Program-made: the position numbers and the translations under genes | NCBI GenBank assembly: GCA_949316235.1 | Contig: OX438742.1 | Location: forward strand, 8,588,815 to 8,652,814 | Length of the DNA stretch: 64,000 nucleotides | Direction: 5' to 3' | From: Oegoconia quadripuncta | Lineage: Eukaryota > Arthropoda > Insecta > Lepidoptera > Autostichidae | Notes under the pieces: model-generated | Database searches by the model: none | Seen by the model: the letters and a program-made list of their open reading frames with translations, nothing else | Told to the model about the DNA's origin: nothing | Shown: piece after piece, positions 11,691 through 22,325 of the stretch | How positions within the stretch are numbered: the first letter of the stretch is position 1 | Layout of the letters: every line of letters begins with the position of its first letter

Positions 11691-12289
11691 TATCTTTTAG
11701 TGAAAGGAAGAGTTGGTATATCAACAGAAACTTTATTTAAAAAAAGTATACAGAGCCCTTTGAATCAATTACTTTCTTAGTGGGGACGACTTATGTGAAT
11801 TCAAAACCTTCGGAATGGGTACACCCGAATCTAATGAAACTTAGATATGCATGCAGGACACATATTTTACGGAACCTCTAACATTTTATCATATTTATAT
11901 TCAAGACATAAACGCTGATTACATTAACATTGAATACCCTCTACATATCTTATCTTAATATCTTTATTGTACACAAAATTGTTACAGAAATGTGCATAGT
12001 ATATAAAATGTCCATATGTTTAAAAAGTTAGTAGAGAACTTATAGAAAAACGGTATTTAAAAAGTTATTAAGATTTTAAATTTCCACACTAACAGAGGAA
12101 TGCAAATATCTTTTTTCGCCCCACATTGCTCTTGTCAGTGCGTGGACTACACTCAATTTATGCAGCTACGGCCATCAGTCCGTGTCCGTGACATGTGTCC
12201 TGCGCACTGCCAGTTCAACTCAGTAATCCGCTGGGCTGTTTCGAATTCGAATCGGATTAATTTCAATCATTTCTGCTTGAAAATCGTGC
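11691..12289. other. Intergenic, AT-rich
   Basis: No gene recognised. An AATAAA on the - strand near 11,733 could serve as a poly(A) signal for the SLC66A3 gene if its missing last exon lies just upstream, but there is no direct support. Confidence 0.3.
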
Positions 12290-12490
12290 TATCATCATTT
12301 CAGCCACAGCACATTCACTGCTGAACATAAGCCTTCGCCATAGAGTTCCAGAGTGACCGGTTGGAAGGCCTGCATCCAGCGACTTCCCGTGACCATCATC
12401 AGGTCGGTCGACCTTGTGAGTGTACGTCCTACATTGCGCTTGCCGGTTTAGTCTCCACTTGAAAACTTTCAATGCCCCACCGAACATCAG
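12290..12490 (-). pseudogene. 3' end of a non-LTR retrotransposon (RTE-like), degraded
   Basis: Read on the - strand, the DNA resembles the final codons of an RTE-like reverse transcriptase. It has a GSRWMQA-type motif followed by a shifted frame equivalent to the family's 'SLW...AYVQQW' ending, then a TGATGATG-type tail. Frameshifts and missing upstream parts mark it as dead. Confidence 0.55.
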
Positions 12491-12544
12491 TTAATGTAAG
12501 TAACGGCTCAGTAAATAAATGGTAATTTTTTTGTAATAATATAA

Positions 12545-12808
12545 GATATCCTTGGACATATACAGACAGCGCCATCTAGTTCCACACTAAGCAACTAGGC
12601 TTGTGTTGTGGATACCAGATGGTTGATGCACTACACAAATACATTTTATTTATTTTAAATGAATTATAATAAATGAAAAACATCCATACATCCATAACTC
12701 GGGTACACATGTCCGTATTCATCATACGAACATATGCTCCTAGCGGGATTCGAACCCGCGACCTTTTGGTATAGCAGCAGAGTTTCTAACCACTACACCA
12801 AACAGGTC
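12545..12808 (-). repeat. SINE-A, complete
   Basis: A - strand copy with head (CACCAAACAGGTC on +), B-box region (CGGGATTCGAACCCGCGACC on +) and the conserved GCGCCATCTAGTTCCACA near its 3' tail. Confidence 0.75.
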
Positions 12809-12954
12809 ATTTTCATGCCTTAATACTGTAATATTCTTTAATAACATCCCTGGAAAACAAGATTGTGTGCGGCAAACGTTCATTTGACACGATCAGGGAT
12901 GTATATCACTTTCTATGAGGTGATGCGCCGAATTATAATTGATTCCCTAATCCT

Positions 12955-13075
12955 GTCGTGTGATGCCTAACCGAATAGAATATGATCAATCCTTTCTTCC
13001 CGTGGGTGTCGTAAAAGGCCATTAAGGTAATAAAAACTAGCCTGTGAAACTACTTATAGGGCTACATTTAGTTGT
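12955..13075 (+). repeat. Retroelement fragment with the 'CCGTGGGTGTCGTAAAAGG' motif
   Basis: The motif CCCGTGGGTGTCGTAAAAGG recurs, mutated, near 23,890 (+), 24,090 (-) and 43,590 (+), in each case as a short isolated block. Such blocks are common in moth and butterfly genomes. The parent element was not identified. Confidence 0.45.
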
Positions 13076-13173
13076 CAAGCTTTCATATGAAATAAATAAG
13101 ACCAACCTAACTTCATGTAAGCCAACATGTGACTAAGATAAATTAGGATATTCTCCGTTAAATGTATACTTAC

Positions 13174-13294
13174 AGACATTGGTACATATCGAGATTATCC
13201 ATGTCGTCAATGACACAGCATCAGCGTTCGACGATTTAATGATTCCATATATGTACGTGACTTTGGCGAAACCACTAATCGGCGTGCAAAATGG
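13174..13294 (-). CDS. SLC66A3: SLC66A3-like coding exon 4
   Basis: The acceptor TTCAATATTGCAG ends at 13,295 and the donor GTAAGTATAC starts at 13,173 (both - strand). The exon has 121 bases, enters in phase 0 and leaves one base over. Reading through the donor would add only about 12 residues before a stop at 13,133, an alternative short C-terminus. Confidence 0.78.
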
Positions 13295-16200
13295 CTGCAA
13301 TATTGAAAAAAAGGATATTAGGACCGTTGCGGTTAAGTGATGAAAAATTACGGTTACCACGAGGGCGCCGCACTTTAGCCCGTCAATGAACTGCATCATT
13401 CAAAATCCTCGCGTGGACATAATTACGCGGGTGCAGCGCGATGCCCTCAAGGTGACCCTCCGCTCCCGGTCATTTCATTTAAAATGTTCTTGCCAGATAT
13501 ACAGAGTGGATATTGACCGCATTTCGTCGGCGCGAATAAATTGGTATTAAATAAACTCGCCATATAGGTTTATTTTTAAGCACAATGAGTCAGTGCTTGA
13601 CGTCATTCACAGTGAACTGAAGATCTAAAGTGGCAGCGCGCCACGCGGATCTCCCAATTTACTTGGGGGCTGGCTTCTTATCTCAAATAGCCGGAACACA
13701 GAAAAGCTATCAATATTGGTACTTGCGGGGCAGACTAGGATAAGATGGTGGTAGCTAGACAGGCTGTCATTTAGACTCTCATCATCACTCCTTAAACATC
13801 CCACTGCACGGGTACAGGCCTTCCCTCGTCTGTGAGGGAGTATGGGCCATAACCCACCACGCTGGCCCAATGCGGGTTGGGGACTTCACATGCCTTTGGA
13901 TTTTTATTTCTCAGGCATGCAGGTTCCCTCACGATGTTTTCCTTCACCATTTAAGAGCAGTCGGATAAATGCACATAAGTAATTAAATTTAAAAACTCAT
14001 TGGTACATGGCCTGCCTGGAAATCGGACCCGGACCTCTTAAATTGGGAGCCCACGTCCTGTTGAGCCACCGACGCTTAGACCCCACTACCAATCAAACCG
14101 AACACTAAACATGCACCCCACTGGGAATACCATGTTGGTATACTTATGTTATTATGTCGACAGAGGCGGTACGTGCGATAATAATTATGTAGCAAAGGGA
14201 AAGGTGGCGGGTTCACACAGTGTGCACAGAGTGGCAGACAACCCCACTAATCGCCCCGCCCCCTCACCGTGCCACTACCTAAGGCTAGGGTTACATTCAG
14301 TCTAAGATATTACTACTACCAATGATAGCAATCCTTCATTGGTTTATTCCTCAAACTCCTCTGCCTGTTTTTTATTTGGGTTTCGCTAATGCTCAACGCA
14401 AGCTAATTTAGTGGAGTGATCATCATCAGCCTTGCACATCCGGCACAGCCTCCTATCATTGGGAGAGGGTATGGGCCCATAATCTATAATGTAAGCGCAA
14501 GTTTGAGTTGAATTTGGGTCAGACTAGTGCCCGCCTGACAGTCAGTGTTTGTAAGCAATTGCAGGCCAGGGTTTGGTTAACACATTCACGGACACTGAAC
14601 CGGACACAATAGATGTTTTATTGTTATTACGTCCATAGGCTTTTAAAGTCCACCAAAGTGTTAACAACTAGCTTCAACTGAAAACAACGGCAACCGACTA
14701 TTTAATCTATACCACATAATTGAGCTTGCAAGGAAAATCGATTTACCAATTCCGATGTTAGGCAGTAACATGTTATTTCCATATTTATTTTGTTTGTCTA
14801 TAATTATTAACGTAACTTATTTATCACATTAGCATAGATCAGTTTGTTCGGGTCATAAGGTATACAGTATGGAGAACACTTCATGTGAACTATTACTCAA
14901 AAATATTTTATACTCTTTTTATAATTACGCTGACTTCGAAACCCACAGCTGCGGGTTCAGATCCTGAATGCTTGTGTATTAAATACGATCATTGATTCCC
15001 GATTTAAACAACGAGCTAAAAATACTTGTTCGTTTATTTGTTTAATATCCACATACATATTATATTAAATAACATAATATATTAAATACGAAAGTTTGTG
15101 TGTATGTTTGTTACCTCTTCACGTATAAACGGCTGGACAGATTTGGTTGCAATTTGGTTGGTAGTTCGATTAGGACCTTAGAAAGTGACTGATTCCTGTA
15201 GGATATTATAGTGGGATTGCTTCTGAGTCATAGAGTGACGCATTTGGTACGAATTCTACGCGGACGAAGTCGCAGAAAAATGGTATTGATAATCTTCTTT
15301 TTGAAGGTCAGAGAGTCATAAAATATACACTTACCACCATATAAGAAAGGAAGTAGCTTGGTAAGAGCTCCGTTGCAAACCCAAGCACAAACAATAAATA
15401 GCCCAAGGCTGCTAGTGGCACGATGGGATTGTTCAACATCTTCTTGTATTTCAACACATAGAACAGCATAACGAATACTTGCAACAGGATGATTGGGTAC
15501 TCAAGGTATGTGAGCACTCCGTAATGGTTTGTGAAATTGTATAGTGTCACTATTGTAAAGCTGAAATGAGAGAAATACATAATTTAAATTTTTCTCCTCA
15601 TTGTAAGTGAAGATGAGGCCGAACATGGTAGCTTGTTCATCCGGAACCCCCTTAATTAGGGGACTGGTTATCTTATCAATAATAATACTATCAACATTGC
15701 TGCTCGGCTCCAGATTCAGTTAAGGTGGCCAATCCATTAAGTACAGTCTTTGTCTAGTTTTTAACTAGATAATTGGTGTAAGATTGGTGTATCTATTTTA
15801 AAAAACCTACATTCCAGCAATTATTTTAAATCACACAAGTCTAGCAGAATCTTTACTGGGTTGCTCAATACTTTAACATACCTGACATAGTGGGTAGGAG
15901 CGAATATTGTTCGGTGGCATGTCTAGACATATAAAAGGCATTTTGGTAGTGTATGTCATACGGGTTCAGGTATTCAGAATAAATACTCTTCTTCGTAATT
16001 AAATGTATATAGCCTTGAAGTCATACCGAATGTAAAGTTTGGAGAAAAACTCTGTTTGCTTAATATTTCTCAGTTTTAAAAGGAATATGTCTCTGTATGA
16101 AATGTGACGTTTTCAAGTGATAATCTTTATCCTACGAAATAAATATTTTTTGACTTTGACTTTGTACAATAATAATAAATAAATAAATTCAGACTATACA

Positions 16201-17087
16201 GCTTGTCTCTTTATAGCAACAGAGCTTCTCATTAGAACTTCAACTAGATTAATTAAGTGAATAATAACAAAATATTATTGCAACAGAGCATAAGATGTGA
16301 CGAGTTTCATAGTCACCGATGACAAATACAATTATTGTATTCTTTCTTCTTAGCAAGTCTATGTATTCTTTATTCTACTTTCATTGTAGTTGAAAATAAA
16401 AACAGATTAAGAACCTTGATTTACATTACAAACATAGTATAGTATATACAATCGTATAATCCTACCAAAAACTGAAATTGTATTATACATTTTAATAAAA
16501 ACAATGGACGTAAAAAATCCTGCAAGTTTCCGCCAACTCTGCTTCTTTTTAGATGATTCTTTTTAGCAGTGTCAATAGATTTAAATTGACATTCAGTGAT
16601 TGAAGTGTGGTAGCCTATTAACATGCCAATTACCTAATAACATGAGAGCAATACAGTAAAATGTATATATAAAATAAAAGTGAAGTGATATAAAATAAAC
16701 AGGTATTAAATATATCAGAAATACAATAAATTACATAAATGCATAACAAACATCAAATAATGAATAATATGAATTGTGAGCACACAACTGTAAATATTAA
16801 TAAAAAATAAGGTTTGTGATGAAAAGTGGCTTCAAAAAATAATAAAAAATCACACTTAATTTACAAGAAAAAATAAAATTTACTAATCTCAGAAATAAGT
16901 TAATATTTAAACATATAACTCATAAAACATACCCAATGATTTCCAGCAACATGGCTTCTACATAGATCCCATCTGCAGACTGTTTCGACCGCAAATACAT
17001 AATCTGCGGGATCTTCAGAAACACGCAGGAGAGGATCGTCACGGTGCTGATCAAGTTCGATACTAACTGCACCAGAGGCCCGTCCAT
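13174..17087 (-). CDS. SLC66A3: PQ-loop membrane protein, SLC66A3/PQLC3-like (spliced, 3' end missing)
   Basis: Three coding exons join in phase (17087-16933, 15560-15335, 13294-13174) to give 167 codons. The first exon holds a membrane helix with the PQ motif (LKIPQIMYLRSKQSADG). The second has the family's LTYLEYPIILLQ stretch. The third carries the second PQ-loop-like repeat (GFAKVTYIYGIIKSSNADAVS, then LTTWIIS). Order and spacing follow human SLC66A3 (about 200 residues, as I recall it). PQ-loop proteins are small multi-pass transporters of lysosomal and ER-type membranes; the SLC66A3 substrate is unsettled. The start at 17087 has A at -3 and G at +4. The last 35-40 residues should lie in an exon further left, which I searched for and did not find. 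MPDU1, another PQ-loop protein, is a weaker match. Confidence 0.8.
13640..14130 (-). repeat. SINE-C interrupted by SINE-D
   Basis: SINE-C sequence (- strand) runs from about 13,640 to 13,776 and resumes at 14,076-14,130, where its TACATG-like and GGTTTGATTGGT segments continue. The break is filled by SINE-D. The 6-bp TTAGAC occurs at both junctions (13,771-13,776 and 14,076-14,081), as expected for a target-site duplication. Confidence 0.75.
13777..14075 (-). repeat. SINE-D, near full length, nested in SINE-C
   Basis: The - strand begins with a tRNA-like head (AGCGTCGGTGGCTCAACAGG) and a degraded B box (GGTCCGGGTCCGATTTCC). It ends in a GATGATGA-type tail. A second copy is at 23,356 (+) and a 3' fragment at 45,835 (+). 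The element sits inside SLC66A3 intron 3. Confidence 0.75.
14131..15090. other. SLC66A3 intron 3 sequence with a degraded SINE-D-like piece
   Basis: A - strand SINE-D relative lies at about 14,425-14,560 (ATCATCATCAGCC, then GGGAGAGGGTATGGGCCCAT). The remainder is unassigned AT-rich intron. Confidence 0.45.
15091..15290 (+). repeat. Dispersed repeat ending in 'GCGGACGAAGTCGC'
   Basis: The piece starts with GTTTGTGTGTATGTTTGTTA and ends with TACGCGGACGAAGTCGCAG, a repeat very common in lepidopteran DNA. Related ends occur in reverse at 58,810 and 59,840. The source element is unknown. Confidence 0.5.
15335..15560 (-). CDS. SLC66A3: SLC66A3-like coding exon 3
   Basis: The acceptor TTTCTCTCATTTCAG ends at 15,561 and the donor GTAAGTGTA starts at 15,334. 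The 226-base exon completes the split Gly codon from the previous exon (GG+C) and ends in phase 0. It encodes two to three hydrophobic helices and the LTYLEYPI signature. Confidence 0.85.
15595..15765 (-). repeat. Diverged SINE-C fragment in SLC66A3 intron 2
   Basis: Recognisable - strand landmarks are AAGTGAAGATGAGG, GGGGACTGGTTATCTTATC and CAACATTGCTGCTCGGC. Head and tail are lost. Confidence 0.55.
15766..16932 (-). other. Remainder of SLC66A3 intron 2
   Basis: AT-rich intron. No repeat or open frame could be assigned. Confidence 0.5.
16933..17087 (-). CDS. SLC66A3: SLC66A3-like first coding exon
   Basis: The exon runs from its acceptor (TTTCCTGTGTTGCAG ending at 17,111) to the donor GTATGT at 16,932. 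The ATG is at 17,087, so 23 bases of 5' UTR precede it in the same exon. It encodes 51 codons plus two bases, including the KIPQI motif. Confidence 0.82.
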
Positions 17088-17414
17088 GATGATATAGAAA
17101 GCACAGCGACTGCAACACAGGAAATTAGTGACAATTGAGCCACAATTGGTTAAAAAATCAAAGACAAATTGATGCAGATATGAAATATAACTTGGCAGAG
17201 ATCTCTCGCCACTCAATCAATTGTCCCGCCACTTAACTTGATTTATGGCCAAGGTTGAGGGTGAACAGAATCAAGACAATGTATTTTTATTATATATATT
17301 GAAAGTATGTTTGTATGCTTGCCCTTTTTCACGTCGAATAGATGCAATGAAATGATAATTAAAAAAATACCACGCGGATTAAGGGCATTTGTGCGAAAAG
17401 AGCAAACAACTTAC

Positions 17415-17500
17415 CGGAGAAGATGTCTGCAACGTTTACTTCGATTTCAAAGAAAACGGACTCCAGAGATAGTGAACCACTACTGAAGGTATGTATCTCG
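17415..17500 (-). other. SLC66A3: Probable 5' UTR exon of the SLC66A3-like gene
   Basis: A good donor (CTTCTCCG|GTAAGTTG) lies on the - strand at 17,415/17,414, about 300 bases upstream of the first coding exon. The stretch contains no ATG before the donor. The transcription start was not located, so the 17,500 end is approximate. Confidence 0.5.
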
Positions 17501-18300
17501 GGGACATTGTAATTTAGATAATTTTAAAAATGAACCGGAATTTTGAAAATGAATTGAAAGAATTTGAGTTTCCTTTTTTGAAATCGGTCGATCGACAAAA
17601 CGTCAATGTCAAACTCGTGTGCGTGTCAGCTGTTCTGTTTTTTGTGCAGACTATCAGCTACATTTAAACTTTAGGTTGAGATGTTTTCGCCTTGTATTCT
17701 CCGTATTCTCACAAAACCATAATCTTCGGTGAATTTTATGGTACTGTTAAGGGACCAACGAGAATTTAACTTGAATGAACATTTAATGCTTGAACGCTTT
17801 TATCACAATTTATTTGAACTACGCAAATAGTTTGCGTCTAAAGAGTAGTGAAATAAACGGATTGTAAAGAAAAATTAAACCGATTTCAGTAAAACAGGGC
17901 TAAGACTACTTACTTTAGTAACTTATTAGTAATCTGTGCTAAGACTCTGTCATCTCGTTATATTTTTTAATATGAAAATGGAAATGGAAACGGCTTAACC
18001 CGTTTCGAAAAATTGTAACTTTTAACACAGTTGGTTTGGTCTACCAGCCCCCGTAGCATAACATACACGATAAGTGTTTATGTCGCGCGTGATAATATTT
18101 GTCCTGCTCATTCTCTTGGACGAAATATACAACTATCCCACTCTCACAACTAAGCGACAAAAGACGTCACGCTACGCAGGCTGCATGATATAATCTTTGT
18201 TTCCTCAGGGATTTCTTCAATAATTATTGGTATTGTTATTATGTATTAGTAGGTATGTTTGTCTATTTATCTACGTTACATGATATGTTATGTGTAATAT
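17501..18300. promoter_or_regulatory. Presumed upstream region of the SLC66A3-like gene
   Basis: About 800 bases between the 5' UTR exon and the mariner. There is no TATA box at a convincing distance. Nothing else was recognised. Confidence 0.25.
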
Positions 18301-19608
18301 TAGGTCTTTACCTATGAAATTGCCGTTTTGTATGAAAAAATTAAAACGATTTTTTTCATGTATATTTTTTATTTGTATTAATCGAAGTAATCACCCATGC
18401 AATCAATGCATCTTTGCCAACGCAGTGGCAGTTTATTGATGCCCTTCTTAAAGAAATCAGCTGGACGGGAGGCAACAAATTCTTCAAAGGCATTTTGTAC
18501 TGCCTCTCGGGTTTTGAAATTTTTTCCTGCCAAGAAGTTATCCAAATTCTGGAAAGAGTAGTAGTCTGTAGGCGCAAGGTCTGGTGAGTAGGGCGGATGA
18601 CGGAGAGCTTCCAACCTCAGTTTTTGCAACTTGGAGACCGTCTGCTGTGCAGTATGAGATCGCGCGTTGTCGTGCAGGAGCAGCGGAGAGGAGCGATTGA
18701 CCAATGCTGGTTGGAGATGTGCCAGCTTCTCCATCATTGTGTTCAGTTCTTCACAGTACACATCTGCAGTAATGCTCATCCCGTTTGGTAAGAAGCTGTG
18801 ATGAGTCACACCGGCGCTAGACCACCAACCATAAAACACCATCACTTTTCTAGGGGTAAGTTTTCGTTTAGGGCATTGTTTAGGTGCTGAACCAGAATCC
18901 AACCAACTTGCTGAGCGCTTGCGGTTATCAAACAGAATCAATTTTTCATCGCAGGTAACAATGCGGTTCAAAATTCCTTTATTTGTGTGTCTGCTGAGCA
19001 GTGCAAGGCACGTCTCGACGCGTACTTCGCGCTGGCGATCATTGAGTTCTTGGGGCATCCATTTGTCAAGCTTTTTTACCTTGCCAATTTGACGCAAATG
19101 GACCAATATTGTTTGTTGCTAACGTCGAAAGCTGCTGCTAATTCAGCCGTAGATTGTGTATCATCAGCTTCCACAATCGCCTTTAATTCGTCATTGTCGA
19201 CCAAAGTCTTCGGACGACCGCGAGGTTCATTTTTCAGGTCGAAATTCCCAGAACGGAAGCGAGCAAACCAATAACAGGTGGTGCGTTGGTTTGTAGTGTT
19301 AGCTCCGTAAACGTCGTTGATGTTGCGTGCCGCTTGTGCCGCGTTGCTGCCACAACGGTACTCATATTTCATAATTACTCGAATTTTTAACGTATCCATG
19401 ATGACGAAAAAGATTGAAATGCGATGAAAATGTAACACTAATCAATAAACAAATGACTACTTTTGGAAAAAGAATTCCATGCTTTTAAAATAAAATTAAT
19501 TTGAAATTAGAATTCTTAGCCAAACAAAAATTATTTTGATTTGAAATGGTCAGTAGGTACTGCAGAACGGCAATTTCCAAAGAGTGCAATTTCATAGATA
19601 AAGACCTA
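18301..19608 (-). mobile_element. Mariner transposon, almost complete
   Basis: The inverted ends match: TAGGTCTTTACCTATGAAAT at 18,301 and the complement of TTTCATAGATAAAGACCTA at 19,590-19,608. TA is present at both ends, as expected for the target duplication. The 1.3-kb length and internal transposase are typical of the mariner family. Confidence 0.88.
18378..19399 (-). pseudogene. Mariner transposase with one frameshift
   Basis: DDE transposase that would cut and paste its own element. The N-terminal part (from the MDTLKIR start at about 19,399) holds a helix-turn-helix-like DNA-binding region. The C-terminal part has the catalytic residues in TCDEK, LLHDN and SPDLAPTDYY, with 34 residues between the second and third Asp, i.e. 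the D,D34D signature of mariner. About 340 residues are recoverable, close to the usual 345. A single missing base near 19,110, after a SNK codon run, splits the frame, so this copy is probably inactive. The first motif reads TCDEK where many relatives have TGDEK. The copy lies upstream of SLC66A3 in the same orientation. Confidence 0.88.
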
Positions 19609-20218
19609 TTATGTTGTTCATTAATCTTATGTAAGTTTATATTCATGTGGCTTGTATCTGCATTCTTATTTAATACCGCACCCTGCATAATACAAATATA
19701 TTGTCCTTAGGCCCAAACGTTTCCTGAAAATCGTTTTCAGTGATAAGGCCATCAAATTGTGCGTTTTACTACCAACTCTCTGTAAATGTAATTTCTCTTC
19801 TATTGTGCAATAAAGTTAACTGTCCGTTCAAAATTTACAAGTAAAAACATTACCCTCCTTACTTGGGCAGTCGGGTAAGTAAGAACCATTTCCTGTTTAC
19901 CTAACGAGCTGAAATTTTGCATTCTCGTTCAGTTATGATGATAATACTTACATAAAGTCATGCTGAAACCGGGATCGTCTCCTCAAGAGGGAACTCCTTA
20001 ACGGTTAATAGCACGGATAGGCACAAAACTTTTAATGCACGGTTAGTGTTGACAGTTACACATAATTTTCGCGAATACCTAATGCTGTCAGGATTGTCTC
20101 CCCAAGAGGGATTTCCTCTACAGTTAATACATGGATACGAAATTTTGCATACACGGTTAGGTTTGAATAATATGTGATAAGGTATTTTTAAAGTGGAACT
20201 CAGGTACCAAAAGAGCTG
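19609..20218. other. Intergenic; short dispersed repeat pieces
   Basis: ACATTACCCTCCTTACTTGG at 19,849 recurs near 37,300 and 54,910. CTCAAGAGGGA/CCCAAGAGGGA at about 19,980 and 20,100 form a weak local duplication of about 120 bp. No gene. Confidence 0.4.
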
Positions 20219-20410
20219 AGGGCGGAGTGTGAGTTTTGTTTCGACTTAACTTTACTACCGCGTTCACGTTTACGTGACGATTTGTATGAAGAAATGTGCA
20301 GCGCCTCTAGCGGATGGTTTTGCAAAACGATTTTTTTCATAGGTACTTTTTGCGTAAACGCGAACGCGATGGTAAAGTTAAAAACGAAACAAAAGTCGCA
20401 CTTCGCACAC
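20219..20410. mobile_element. Foldback element of about 190 bp
   Basis: The left arm (20,226-20,290, with TTTTGTTTCGACTTAACTTT) pairs with the right arm (about 20,340-20,405, with AAAGTTAAAAACGAAACAAA). About 60 bp per arm is imperfectly complementary with a loop of about 50 bases. There is no coding capacity, so a MITE is likely. Confidence 0.65.
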
Positions 20411-20882
20411 TGGCAGCTACCTCGGGCAGCGAATTAGCCTTGCCATTCAAAGGGTAATGCCGCCAGTCTTTTGAGCAACCTCCCGCATGGCTCGGTCCTC
20501 GAATACGTTTTTTACCACCATATTTATGGAGAGTAGAGAGCGTGTTCGTGTCTATTTGCATTTTATTTCGTGTTTTAATTAAGTCAGTCTTATAGAAAAG
20601 TACATAAATGAATAAGACGTGTAGAACTTATTTCTCATTTTGTCGAATCACAAATTGGAACCTAAAAGAAAAATTTAAAAGAAGCCCACGACGAAATTAC
20701 CATAAGAAAGAAATAAAAATGAAACTCTCTACAACGAGTGAAATAATATTCCCAAACCCCATTTCCCTGAAAACCCCGTAATTGATGTTGATACAATTTG
20801 CAAAATAAACAATAAGTACGTAGGTATACAGCCCAATTGGTTTATGTTCGTGCGAAGTGGGTAATCTATATAATAGGTACTA

Positions 20883-21328
20883 TACCGGATGAGTTTTTTA
20901 AGTGAAGGCATAGGTATTTTGTTTTATTTTTTTCAGCAGCATAGTCGTATACAGCTTTAACTGTTTCATTTGACGATCGCGTTTGTAGCCTATTCCACAT
21001 AATTACATCATTAAATTAAATAAATAAAGAAAACTTGGGAGAAAATATGAGTTGCAAATAAATTTCGCATGGTAAGGAACCCTATACGAATGACGCCAGT
21101 CGCATACCTACTAATTTTACTTTTTTTATGCACAACGGGTTGGTACTTGACCTCAATCACACCTGATGTTAAGTGAAGATGAGGTCGAAGGTGGTAGCGT
21201 ACTGACCCGCTTACTTAAATGAATGACTTACTTAAAATAAATTAAACTACCTATGCCAATAATTTCTATTTCACTTACGAAATAATTATGCCCAATTTTT
21301 TCCTTACGGTAAAAAACCTCATCCGGTA
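20883..21328. mobile_element. MITE-2 copy containing a SINE-C tail
   Basis: The ends are TACCGGATGAG and CTCATCCGGTA. The right arm has TTTTTTCCTTACGGTAAAAA, and the body has GTTTGTAGCCTATTCCACAT, shared with the copies at 29,185 and 60,850. The left arm is shortened. A SINE-C 3' piece occupies 21,121-21,209. Confidence 0.72.
21121..21209 (-). repeat. SINE-C 3' fragment inside MITE-2
   Basis: - strand SINE-C tail (ATGCACAACGGGTTGGTACT, then CACACCTGATGTTAAGTG). It is truncated at GACCCG. Confidence 0.75.
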
Positions 21329-21645
21329 TATTTACTACTATACTATAATTATCAGGCAAAGTAATATTTAAAATGTTGTTAAAGGAAAACTGGCGAGTTT
21401 ATTTATTTATAATCGGTATTTTTTTTTATAATCGCCTGAAAACCTTCCAGAGAAGTTGTTTACAGCAACAAAGCAACAGCCCTTAAATATCTAAACTCTG
21501 AAGTATAGTTATGCAATGCAAGAAACCACATCCAAATCGGCGCAGTCCTTTCTGATAAACATAACCACTCTAGCGCTTTTCTGTTGTGGGTAAAAACGAA
21601 ACCCTTGGGTTTCTTGCTCGTCCTTCTCTGGGGAGTCATCAGTTT
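21329..21645. other. Intergenic
   Basis: AT-rich. Around 21,600 there is a short piece (GGTTTCTTGCTCGTCCTTCT) related to the dispersed repeat at 11,437. Nothing else. Confidence 0.35.
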
Positions 21646-22145
21646 TGTGAATGAGCAGTAATTTTAATATGCATCTCCAAAGATCTCCACAACGATCGGT
21701 CCTGTGCTGCCCGCATCCAGCGGCTTCCCGCGATCTTCACCAAATCGTCGGTCCACCTCGTATGGGATCTCTCCACTCTGCGTCTTCCGATGCGTGGTGG
21801 CCACTCGAGAACCTTACCGCCCTAACGGCCGTCAGACCTATACGAACAATGTGGCCCTTCCACTGCCACTTAAGTTTCGCAATTCTTCGGGCTATATCGG
21901 TCACCTTGGTTCTCCTGCGGATCTCGTTATTTCTCATTTCATGCCGCAGGGAGACACCGAGCATAGCTCTCTCCAATGCCCTTTGGGTGACCTTGAGCCT
22001 TCCTATGAAGCCCATAGTGAGCGACCACGTTTCAGTTCCATAAGTCATCACTGGCAACACACACTGATCAAAGACTTTCGACTTGAGTCATTGCAGTATT
22101 TGGGAAGAGAAGATGTTCGTGCTTCGCAAATACTGCCCAGCCGAG
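21646..22145 (-). pseudogene. RTE-like non-LTR retrotransposon, C-terminal RT fragment
   Basis: The - strand encodes the C-terminal part of an endonuclease-reverse transcriptase: FDQCVLPVMTYGTETWS, then RALERAMLGVSLRHEMRN and IARRIAKLKWQWKGHI. After a frameshift come RWTDDLVKIAGSRWMRAAQD and RSLW. This order is typical of RTE-type elements of Lepidoptera. The RT active-site region is absent and the frame is broken, so it is dead on arrival or decayed. Confidence 0.75.
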
Positions 22146-22199
22146 ATGGATTCGATTCGAATTTTATTAATATAAATAAAATATGTAGTCTTAGAAAGT

Positions 22200-22325
22200 A
22201 GAACCACGCGAGAGTTTTACCGCCCACTCTTGGCTCCGTCGTCAGATAAGGTCCAAGAAATCAAATTATATCCGAACTACAATATACTCGTACCAAGTTT
22301 CAAGAATTATATAATAATTTACTTC
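22200..22325. repeat. Dispersed repeat with 'GGCTCCGTCGTCAGATAAGG'
   Basis: The arrangement (a 'GGCTCC(A/G)TC(A/G)TCAGATnAGG' core followed by ACCAAGTTTCAAG) recurs at 34,440, 39,700 (-) and 62,650. This is a common unclassified repeat of moths and butterflies. Confidence 0.45.

Noticed and set aside
13174..17087. Assignment of the PQ-loop gene to MPDU1
   Set aside because: MPDU1 shares the PQ motif and a YLEYPI-like segment, but the overall order, length and second repeat (KV..IYGIIKS..ADAVSLTTW) fit SLC66A3 better.
20337..20561. 74-codon - strand frame rich in basic residues
   Set aside because: It runs into the foldback element and lacks any recognised domain.
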